This document shows positions 20,921-28,977 of a stretch of DNA of 44,156 nt, in pieces. The notes under the pieces are model-generated. The model searched no databases, was not told where the DNA came from, and saw only the letters and a program-made list of their open reading frames with translations. Each line of letters starts with the position of its first letter. The first letter of the stretch is position 1. The stretch spans positions 58,414 through 102,569 of the forward strand of contig JBNGIQ010008846.1 in the NCBI GenBank assembly GCA_049999765.1. Direction: 5' to 3'. Origin of the DNA: Phaeoceros laevis. Its lineage: Eukaryota; Anthocerotophyta; Anthocerotopsida; Notothyladales. Position numbers and translations under genes: made by a program.

Positions 20921-23900
20921 TCAGCTGGAGCCATGCATAGTGTCGCCAACAACAAAAGCTTGCATGTCAGTCGACCAGCTCCGCCCTGGCTGCTTCAATG
21001 CACCAGATTGAATTCTCCTTGACTGCATCTCATTTGCTTCCTCCCACATCCGAGCACTCGCATAGATGTTGGACATCAAGACATACGACGCAGCATGTTT
21101 CTCGTCTAACCTCACTGAAGACTCAAAAGCCTGTCGTCCAACGTCGACATCACTCCACTTTTGGCATGCGCCCAACAGGGTGCGCCACACTGCACCATCA
21201 GGTTGGAAAGGCATAGTCTTCACCAGATGTAGCGCCTCATCAAGATGGCCTGCACGGCCTAACAGGTCCATCATGCATGTGTAGTGCTCCACGGTGGGAG
21301 TGATACCATAGTCTTTGCTCATCGCCGCAAAGTACATTCTGCCTTCGTCCACTAAGCCGACATGACTGCATACCGTAAGTACACTAACAAAAGTGATGCC
21401 CTCAGGTTGGACGCCCACTTGCCTCATTTGATGGATCAAGCCAAACACACTCTCACTGTCTCCTTGGCTAGTATATCCTGCAATCAGTGCATTCCAAGAT
21501 ACAATGTCTCTGGCAGCGAGCGAGTTAAACACCTGCTGTGCATCAACCATGCTCCCACACTTTGCGTACATATATACCAAGCTAGAGGACACAACCCCGT
21601 CAGCTTGCAATCCTCGTTCTCCAATCTCTACATGGAGCTGCTTTCCTAGAGGCAGAGCTGCGACAGCTGCACATGCCTGCAGAAGGCACACATACGTGAC
21701 AGCATCGGGTGGAGTTACACCATCTTGTCGCATAGATCTGTAAAGACGAAGGGCTTCATGAGACATCCCCTGTTGGACATAGCCTGCAAGCATCGCATTC
21801 CACGTCACTACATTTTTTTGGGACAGTCTATCGAATACTCTCTGGGCACATTCAACATCACTGCACTTTGTATACATGTTCACCAAGCTGGCGCCCACAA
21901 CCACATCATCTTGCAGTCCTCGCTCTTCAATCTGTGCATGAAGCTCCTTTCCATAATGCAGAGCTACAACACCTACACTTGAACATGCCTGCAGAAGGCA
22001 TATGAATGTGACAGCGTCAGGTGGAGCAATGCCTTCGTGTTGCATACTGCTGTAAAGAGTAAGGGCAGACTGACCCATTCCCTGCTGGGTATAACCCGCG
22101 ATCATGGAAGTCCATGTCACAACATTTTTTTGAGAAAGGCTGTCAAACACTCTCTGAGCATCCTCTAGACTCCCAAACTTGGCGTACATGTTAACCAAGC
22201 TGGAGCCTACAACCACATCATGTTGCAACCGCCGATCTTCAACCTCGGCATGGAGCTGCTTTCCCTGATGCAGAGCTACTACACCTACATTTGCACATGC
22301 CTGCAACACGCATACAAACGTCACAGAATTGGGTGAAGTTAGGCCTTCTTGTCGCATACTATGGTAAAGACTAAGGGCTTCCTGACCCATCCCCTGCTGG
22401 GCGTAGCCTGCAATCATGCCATTCCACGTTACCACATTTTTGAGAGGAAGTCTGTCAAACACTGCGCGAGCAGCCTCCAGGCTGCCACACTTTGCATACA
22501 TGTTAACCAAGCTTCCACCTACAACCAGATCATCCTGCAGTCCCCGCTCTTCAATCTGTGCATGAAGATGCTTTCCCTGGTGCAAAGCTACTACACCTAC
22601 ACTTGCACATGCCTGCAGGAGGCATCCAAATGTGACAGAATTGGGAAAAGTAATGCCTCTTTGTTGCATTGTACTGTAAAGAGTAAGGGCTTCCTGACAC
22701 AGTCCTTGCTGGGAATAACCTGTAATCATGGCATTCCATGTCACCACATTTTCGGGTTGAGATCTGTCAAATACTTTGCGAGCATCCTCTAAGCTGCCGC
22801 ACTTTGCATACATGTTAACCAAACTGCTCACTACAGCCACATCATCTTGCAGACCTTGTTTCTCAATCTGTCTATGGAGATCCTTTCCTTGACGTAGAGC
22901 TACTACACCTACACTTGCACAAGCCTGCAGAAGGCATACAAATGTGACAGAATCGGGTGGGTTGAGACCTTCTTGTTGCATTCTGTTATAAAGACTCAGT
23001 GCTTCTTGACCCATCCCCTGCTGGGAATAACCTGCAATCATGGCTGTCCATGTCACCACGTTTTTTTGAGAAAGGCTGTTGAACACTATCTGAGCATCCT
23101 CTAAGCTACCACATTTCGCGTACATGTTAATCAAGCTGCCACCTATGACCACGCCATCTTGTAGTCCTTGTTCCTCAATCTGTGCATGGAGCTGCTTTCC
23201 CTGATGTAGAGCTACTGGACCTTCTCTTGCACATGCCTGCAGAAGGCATACAAAAGTGACAGAATCCGGAAAGGTGGTGCCTTCCTGTTGCATAGTCCTG
23301 TGAAGGCCGAGTGCTTCCTGGCCCATGCCCTGTTGGGCATAACCTGCGATCATGACAGTCCATGTCACCACATTTTTTTGGGAAAGTTGGTCAAATACTC
23401 TGCGAGCATCCTCTAGGCTACCGCACTTCGCATACATATCAACCAGACAGGTTTGAACGAACATATCTGGTTTCCTTGAACTGGCTAAAATATGAGCATG
23501 GACATCCTTGCCAGCAGCCAAATCTTTTGCTCTGGCACACGCTTTCAGAACTGCTACAAAAGCACGATTTGCTGGCCTCGCAATTGACTCACGCATCTGA
23601 AGATAAAGTCCTATAGCCTGCGTAGGCTCTCCATGTCTAGCATATGCAAATATAATGGAAGCCCAGTTATAGGAGTCTGGTCTGGAGACGCTGGAAAAGA
23701 CTCGCATTGCTTCATCCAACTTCCCATGAGAAGCATACAGACCAATGAGGTGGGTGGCCAAGAATACGTTTCCTTCATAACCACTTTTCACAGTAAGGGC
23801 ATGAATGAGTCTGCCCACAACAAGGTCCTTCTGTGCAATGCACCTCCGCAGGACATGGTAGAACAGGTTGTTAGGTATATGTGATCCTCGCTGCACTAGG

Positions 23901-24430
23901 ACAGTCAAGGCATTCACAGCATCTGCCAGCTGTCCGTCCTCACAACGTTTCCTGCACATTGCAACCTCCAAATTTTCCTGCTGATGTGATAGCCTGCCAG
24001 AAACCTTATGAACCGAGTTGGACAGAGACCCGGAAGGCCTCGTAACCCCAGTGTCCCATATGGCTAGCTGCGAGTCCACCCACGCAGGCTTGTTCCGATT
24101 GTGTAACCACAGAGCGTCCTTGGACTTCTTGTGCTTGAAATCAGGATGCCGAGGAGTTCTCTTACTCCGCCTGTTGTCCCACCATTGTGCCGGATCTGAA
24201 AAAAAATCCAGCCACAAAAGCTCCTGTACCCTTTGTGGAGTCCCTCTAGAAGGTTCTTGGCCTTTCCCACACCACACCTTGCCTGCCCGGTGGCTGAGGT
24301 ATTGAAGTCCGGAATTCTGGGGTAGAATTGGATCCAACATCCGGTTCCTCTCCCGCCACAGTGCAGCCACTGGTGGCAATCTCTCCGGGCGCGTAATCCC
24401 GAAGTCGAGCTGCAGCGTGCTGGCAGCCAT
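20921..24430 (-). CDS. Large PDF-PPR PLS-class protein, E-type, DYW domain lost
   Basis: A 1169-aa intronless protein starting at MAASTLQLDF, nearly the same as the start of the gene at 7340. Residues 69-126 are the best-preserved PDF module of the window (LLWLDFFSDPAQWWDNR, PDFKHKKSKDALWL, KPAWVDSQLAIWD). The PPR array contains six PLS modules of 104 aa repeated at an exact 312-bp period (see the repeat entry), then a last S/P pair, E1/E2 motifs and the PG box KQPGRSW. The frame ends 18 residues after PGRSW (TDMQAFVVGDTMHGSS), before the HxE and CxxCH residues, so it has no deaminase. PPR specificity proteins without DYW can recruit a separate DYW protein. Whether that occurs here is unknown. 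Confidence 0.93.
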   Translation of the reverse strand: MAASTLQLDFGITRPERLPPVAALWRERNRMLDPILPQNSGLQYLSHRAGKVWCGKGQEPSRGTPQRVQELLWLDFFSDPAQWWDNRRSKRTPRHPDFKHKKSKDALWLHNRNKPAWVDSQLAIWDTGVTRPSGSLSNSVHKVSGRLSHQQENLEVAMCRKRCEDGQLADAVNALTVLVQRGSHIPNNLFYHVLRRCIAQKDLVVGRLIHALTVKSGYEGNVFLATHLIGLYASHGKLDEAMRVFSSVSRPDSYNWASIIFAYARHGEPTQAIGLYLQMRESIARPANRAFVAVLKACARAKDLAAGKDVHAHILASSRKPDMFVQTCLVDMYAKCGSLEDARRVFDQLSQKNVVTWTVMIAGYAQQGMGQEALGLHRTMQQEGTTFPDSVTFVCLLQACAREGPVALHQGKQLHAQIEEQGLQDGVVIGGSLINMYAKCGSLEDAQIVFNSLSQKNVVTWTAMIAGYSQQGMGQEALSLYNRMQQEGLNPPDSVTFVCLLQACASVGVVALRQGKDLHRQIEKQGLQDDVAVVSSLVNMYAKCGSLEDARKVFDRSQPENVVTWNAMITGYSQQGLCQEALTLYSTMQQRGITFPNSVTFGCLLQACASVGVVALHQGKHLHAQIEERGLQDDLVVGGSLVNMYAKCGSLEAARAVFDRLPLKNVVTWNGMIAGYAQQGMGQEALSLYHSMRQEGLTSPNSVTFVCVLQACANVGVVALHQGKQLHAEVEDRRLQHDVVVGSSLVNMYAKFGSLEDAQRVFDSLSQKNVVTWTSMIAGYTQQGMGQSALTLYSSMQHEGIAPPDAVTFICLLQACSSVGVVALHYGKELHAQIEERGLQDDVVVGASLVNMYTKCSDVECAQRVFDRLSQKNVVTWNAMLAGYVQQGMSHEALRLYRSMRQDGVTPPDAVTYVCLLQACAAVAALPLGKQLHVEIGERGLQADGVVSSSLVYMYAKCGSMVDAQQVFNSLAARDIVSWNALIAGYTSQGDSESVFGLIHQMRQVGVQPEGITFVSVLTVCSHVGLVDEGRMYFAAMSKDYGITPTVEHYTCMMDLLGRAGHLDEALHLVKTMPFQPDGAVWRTLLGACQKWSDVDVGRQAFESSVRLDEKHAASYVLMSNIYASARMWEEANEMQSRRIQSGALKQPGRSWSTDMQAFVVGDTMHGSS
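21509..23374 (-). repeat. Six tandem PLS modules, 312-bp period, within the large PPR gene
   Basis: The landmark encoding NVVTW recurs on the minus strand at + positions 23360, 23048, 22736, 22424, 22112 and 21800, an exact spacing of 312 bp. A diverged copy (DIVSW) lies 306 bp further on at 21494. Each unit encodes one P, one L and one S motif of 104 aa in total. The units are closely similar (QQGMGQEAL, SVTFVCLLQAC, GLQDDVVVG, LVNMYAKCGSLEDA), which points to recent expansion by unequal exchange or gene conversion. Confidence 0.93.
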
Positions 24431-26080
24431 CTTTTGAGAAGGATAGAACGAGATGGCAAATACTGTTCGGGATACCTGGACTAGGGTATGAATTGCGAAT
24501 GTGCAAGAGTGCGGAAATTGATAGCACGACAGCAAGAGCAGGGGCGCACCACTCCTCTGACAGCATTTTCCCTCTGCGCAATGTGTTCTCTATCCTCATT
24601 CTGTCGGGCTGCGCCGGCTATCATGTTCAAGCAGTTAGTACCAAGGCAGTGAACAATTCCGCCCACCCCGAGAACAAATTCAGTCGAGCCTACAAGGGAA
24701 GCCCTTGCAGCCAGAAGTTTACAGGTAAACCGATCGACAAGATTACAGGTACGGAAGTGAGGTAGCTATGAGATAAAAAGCACCTTCCATCACGACGAGC
24801 AGCTCCGGCATGAGCTGGCAGAGAGGAGTAGGAGGAGCTGTAACTTAAACTTCACGCTTGCCAGTCGGGAGTCGGGACGACAGAAGTTCGTCCATCTGAG
24901 TACTCGGTGTGAAGCCTACACTAGTCTATATGCTTGCGACGGAGAGATCGCAATATGACAAAATATGCGAAATGTAGAAAATCCTACGAGTGGTCAAACG
25001 TTGGATTTATCGAACTGCTTCCCTCTAAACACACTGCGGGGATTGCGCTTAACATTGTACTTCACGAGTGGCAAGATGGAGGCGTATTCTGGCGAGGCTA
25101 CGGATAATCCTTGTAGCGGGATACCAAGAGCTCAGCAGATGCCGGAGCTGGAGGTTGGCAGGAACTGCGCATCGGCGGATCCGAATAGTCGCGATCTGCC
25201 TCTCTAACCCGGACAGCTGCTGCGGCATTTCATTGTAGCGTCTTTGTCAGATCTTGTTCCTGAGGTGCGCTCTCCAGTTCCGTGTTGCATGGAGTCACCT
25301 TCTAAAATAGCTCCCATTGGGGCCTCGTGAGCATGAGTATACCATGTGTTGCAGCTGCACATGTCAGCTGAGGATAATCCTCTGGTGCCGGATACGTGAC
25401 CAAGACGTGCGCCAACGCCTTGTGCTTCACCAAATCCTACCCTCAAATTTTCGTGATCAAGTGTCCTGAAACCCCAGAGGGAGGTTCGTCATTTTCTTGA
25501 CCCAATCCGAGTGGCTTTCATACGTTTGGGAGCAGTGATCCTCATCAGGTCTCAGGGACTCACCACAGAAGCATCCTTTCAAACTGGTCATGAATATTGA
25601 CAGGGGATCATGCAAGGCTGTCTCCACCAACGATGACTCGCCGTTGCAGTGCTTGAGAAGCACGCTCAAGTCTTGCCCGTCGCAGTGACAAACCACAAAG
25701 TCTTTAACTACATTCTCCATGACAGCAAAGGCTGGCAATTTCATCCCGCACCCTCCAGCACTCATGGTGAAACATAGGCCGCAACCACACTCACCAAAGA
25801 AATGTTGCTAATCTGTGATAGGGAGGCGATTTCAGCTCTGACACCGTGGGCAGACTATGGGGTAGGCCATTGAAATTTTGAACGGGCTGGTGCATAAATT
25901 CTCTACATTCCGGGTGTACGGGAAGGAAAGATCTGGTTCTCGGTGACTCTGTTCAGCTCTTGCACATAAGAACTGGGTACGAGTCAAGTCCGTTCTTGAG
26001 TCCGACCTGCAAGGCCGTGATCCAGGGTCGCCGTTGATGGATGCGCTGGATCTGCTTTAGTTCGCAATTCTTCTTCTCGC
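24431..26080. other. Long intergenic region
   Basis: About 1.65 kb between two minus-strand PPR genes. It should contain the promoter of the large PPR gene and the 3' end of the next. The short frames inside resemble no protein family I know. No transposon ends or structured repeats were recognised. Confidence 0.4.
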
Positions 26081-28369
26081 TCAATGCCGACCCTTACAGC
26101 TACAGGACCCTGCCTCGAATCGATGCACACGGTATGCGTCCCTTACAACAATGTCCCTCTTTTCAACTCTCGACAAAATCTCGGTGGAAGAGTGGCAGTC
26201 CCTGCACATCCGCAGGTTTTTGGTTACCAGCAGAGGTGTGCCATCGGGAGTGCTCAAGAGACCAAACGCCAAAGCTAGCTTTTCAGCATGCCCACACAGT
26301 TGATCCTCCTTCTCCTTCTCAGACACCGGCTTCAATACCAGCTTGGTGTGTGGTACATGGTTCCCTTCCTCCTTCAAACGCTCGTTTGTGCTCCGAACCT
26401 TGCATGAGATGTAATTCCTTTCATCCCCCACAACAAATGTATGCACCTGCTTGTTCACCTCAATGCCTGCCACTGCAGGTTTCTTGATAGCTCCTGCCCA
26501 CTTTCTCAACCTTTCAATTTTATCTACATCCGCCCACCTGTCTGCATCTGCGTACATATTGGCCATGAGAACATACGCACCAGCAGCCTCAGGATCCAGC
26601 TCAACAAGACTTTCAAAGCACCGTGTTCCCCGCTCTATATCCCCATGACTCTTGCAGGCATTCAGCAATGACATCAACCCAACAGGATTGTTTTCGCACC
26701 CAGCTGATTTCAGCACCTTCTCTGCCTCACCTAAATGGCCTGCCCGCCCAAGAAGATCGACCATGCAATTATAATGCTCAGCTGTCGGGTTCAGGCCATG
26801 CTGTTTCACCATGGCATCGAAATACTGTCGACCCTGGCTCACCAGCCCCTCATGACTGCATGCTACAAAAAGGCAAGTAAATGTGGTGTCATTAGGCTGA
26901 ATACCAGCCAGCACCATCTCTTCAAAACAGGCTGTGGCCTTGAGGCCTTCATTGTTCGTACCATACGCACTTATCATGGCAGTCCATGTTACCGCATTCC
27001 TTGTGGACAAGCTGTCAAACACTTTGAATGCATCTTCCAACTGGCCACATTTTGCATACATATTTACGAGACAAGTCCCCAGTACTGCGTCACCTTCAAG
27101 TAGTCCTCTTTCCACGATCCCTGAATGCAGCTGCCTGCCCTGCTGAAGAGCACCAGCACTTGCACAAGCTTTCAGGAGACAAGCATACATAACACTGTTT
27201 GCTAAAATCAGGCCTTCCTGCTCCATCCTTGCATACAGTGTGAGCGCCTGGTGACCAAGCCCATGCTCAGCATACCCATTTATCATGGCAGTCCATGTTA
27301 CCGCATCCCTNNNNNNNNNNTGCTCAGCATACCCATTTATCATGGCAGTCCATGTTACCGCATCCCTTGTGGCCATACTGTCAAAAACCCTGCGTGCATC
27401 TTCCAGTTCCCCACATTTTGCATACATGTCAACCAGGCAGTTGCAAACAAAAGAGTTGGGCTGCATGCAACTCTCCAAAACATCAGCGTGCACCTGCCTG
27501 CCAGATTCCACATCTTCCGCTCTTGCACAAGCTTGCAGGGCAGCGACAAAGATGTAACTATCTGGCTCCAAACCTGAGCTCCGCATCTCACTGTACAGCT
27601 GAATGGCCTCACTAGGTTTCCCGTGTGCAGTCTGTGCAGAGATGATGGAAAACCACATGAAGACTGATGGTGTAGCCACCCTTTTGAACACCTGCATCGC
27701 CTCCTGTAACCGGCCTTGACATGCATACATGCGCAAGAGATGGTTGCCCAACCATGCATTCGATTCGTACCCAAGTTTGACAGTTAGATCATCCAGTCGA
27801 CGCCCCAACACCAAACTTCTTTCAGCCCCGCATCTCCGGATGACTCTGCACAGGAGAGGAGTGGGCACACGAGATTGGGTCTCCGCCAAGACGGTCAAAG
27901 CGTCAACTGCTCGACTTAGTTGCTCATTCTCACAAAGTTGTTCGATTACAACCTGAGCCATTCCGTACGCTTGGTACTCTTGCACCGTCCTAGCGGCAGC
28001 ATTATGATGCAACAAGGGGTTGGATGTAGGCTGAGCAGACCGTCCAACCCGCTTGTCCAAGACCGCCAGCCCATCAGGCTTGTAGAAGTCGTTCAGCCAG
28101 AGGGGCTCCCTGGAATCTCTGTTCCTGAAGTCGGGGGAGTGGGCGCTACTCTTGTCCGTCCTGCCGTCCCAGCACAACGTGGGGTCTAAGAAATACTGCC
28201 TCCACAACAACTCTTGCCGCTCTACTGCACTGCTGTTGTCCGGTGTGCCTAGCTCGCAGCAGCCGCTTGTGTACATCCATTGCCTCCGAGGCACATGCAA
28301 AGGCCGCTCCACCTCCAGGGTGGGGGCCTGCCCCCCAGTTATTGGCGTCCAAAACCGCTGGTGTTGCAT
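26081..28369 (-). CDS. PDF-PPR protein with DYW:KP domain ending in GRH (putative U-to-C editing factor); contains assembly gap
   Basis: About 762 residues as drawn, intronless, from ATG 28369 (MQHQRFWTP; the mini-gene at 43103 begins in almost the same way). Residues 52-105 are a PDF module (LLWRQYFLDPTLCWDGR, PDFRNRDSREPLWL), with the WWD motif changed to CWD and the WVDSQ segment lost. PPR repeats and E motifs follow, then KKPAVAGIEV in place of the PG box, HAEKLALAFG, CRDCH and the ending CKGRH instead of GRP. Ten Ns at 27311-27320 lie between two identical 47-bp copies, so the apparent extra 19 codons (MINGYAE twice) are probably a scaffolding artefact. The frame is kept either way. Confidence 0.88.
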   Translation of the reverse strand: MQHQRFWTPITGGQAPTLEVERPLHVPRRQWMYTSGCCELGTPDNSSAVERQELLWRQYFLDPTLCWDGRTDKSSAHSPDFRNRDSREPLWLNDFYKPDGLAVLDKRVGRSAQPTSNPLLHHNAAARTVQEYQAYGMAQVVIEQLCENEQLSRAVDALTVLAETQSRVPTPLLCRVIRRCGAERSLVLGRRLDDLTVKLGYESNAWLGNHLLRMYACQGRLQEAMQVFKRVATPSVFMWFSIISAQTAHGKPSEAIQLYSEMRSSGLEPDSYIFVAALQACARAEDVESGRQVHADVLESCMQPNSFVCNCLVDMYAKCGELEDARRVFDSMATRDAVTWTAMINGYAEXXXXRDAVTWTAMINGYAEHGLGHQALTLYARMEQEGLILANSVMYACLLKACASAGALQQGRQLHSGIVERGLLEGDAVLGTCLVNMYAKCGQLEDAFKVFDSLSTRNAVTWTAMISAYGTNNEGLKATACFEEMVLAGIQPNDTTFTCLFVACSHEGLVSQGRQYFDAMVKQHGLNPTAEHYNCMVDLLGRAGHLGEAEKVLKSAGCENNPVGLMSLLNACKSHGDIERGTRCFESLVELDPEAAGAYVLMANMYADADRWADVDKIERLRKWAGAIKKPAVAGIEVNKQVHTFVVGDERNYISCKVRSTNERLKEEGNHVPHTKLVLKPVSEKEKEDQLCGHAEKLALAFGLLSTPDGTPLLVTKNLRMCRDCHSSTEILSRVEKRDIVVRDAYRVHRFEAGSCSCKGRH
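27264..27367. other. 10-N assembly gap flanked by identical 47-bp direct repeats
   Basis: Positions 27264-27310 and 27321-27367 are identical (both start TGCTCAGCATACCC and end CCGCATCCCT), separated by ten Ns. This is the usual sign of two overlapping contig ends joined without merging. One copy plus the gap is 57 bp, a multiple of three. Confidence 0.95.
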
Positions 28370-28977
28370 CCTGTCGGTGGTGCGGAATTGTAGGTGTAGG
28401 AATTGAGATAGAAACCCGGGGTCAACGAATTTTGAAACATTGTAGTGTTTGGTCGAAGGTGTGGGTGGATCAAGAACGGCGTGGAACAGCGGAAATTCAA
28501 TTGGAGCCTCAACTTCTCAAGACTCTTTCTGCTACCGGTAGTGTTTAACGTGTCCTTCCTTTTTGACAGTTGCACAAAGTTTAAGCCTACTTCACAGCGC
28601 GAGTAGCATAGCCCCTATTCAAAATCTCTGCGAGTTCCGATACTGTGATAGTTTTGACGGTCCCCTCTCGTACTGGTCCGGTGACCCGCTTCTATGCCCA
28701 TGGACTCTCAAGAGCTGCCTCTTGCCGGAGACTCTTCGCGTACTAGATGCACCTACTACATAGGCAGACGAGCAGGGGAATCAGAGCACACTCCAAAACA
28801 CAGCCAGAGACCAGCCATAGGTAGTTACCTACCCGCTTTGATGGACAGCAATGCAAAAGACCAGCACTTCAATTCTGAATAAGATTCTTATAAGTCGCAG
28901 GAGCACAGGTCATATACTCTTGGCCGTCCGTCTTAGGAAGGCACCTGAAACGCTGTTAGCAGTGAAGCCAGCATAAA
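28370..28977. other. Intergenic, no gene recognised
   Basis: About 600 bp between the start of the DYW:KP gene and the stop of the WD40 gene, both on the minus strand. No coding sequence is recognised. Confidence 0.4.

Noticed and set aside
21362-24018. Many plus-strand open frames of 60-150 codons opposite the large PPR gene
   Set aside because: They are antisense shadows of the repeated PLS modules: the same frames recur with the 312-bp unit and carry no independent protein signature.
25457-25765. Minus-strand ATG-started frame of 102 codons with CHC and CFC motifs
   Set aside because: No family resemblance, no splice or promoter support, and this length is expected by chance in a 1.6-kb gap. 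Expression data would be needed.
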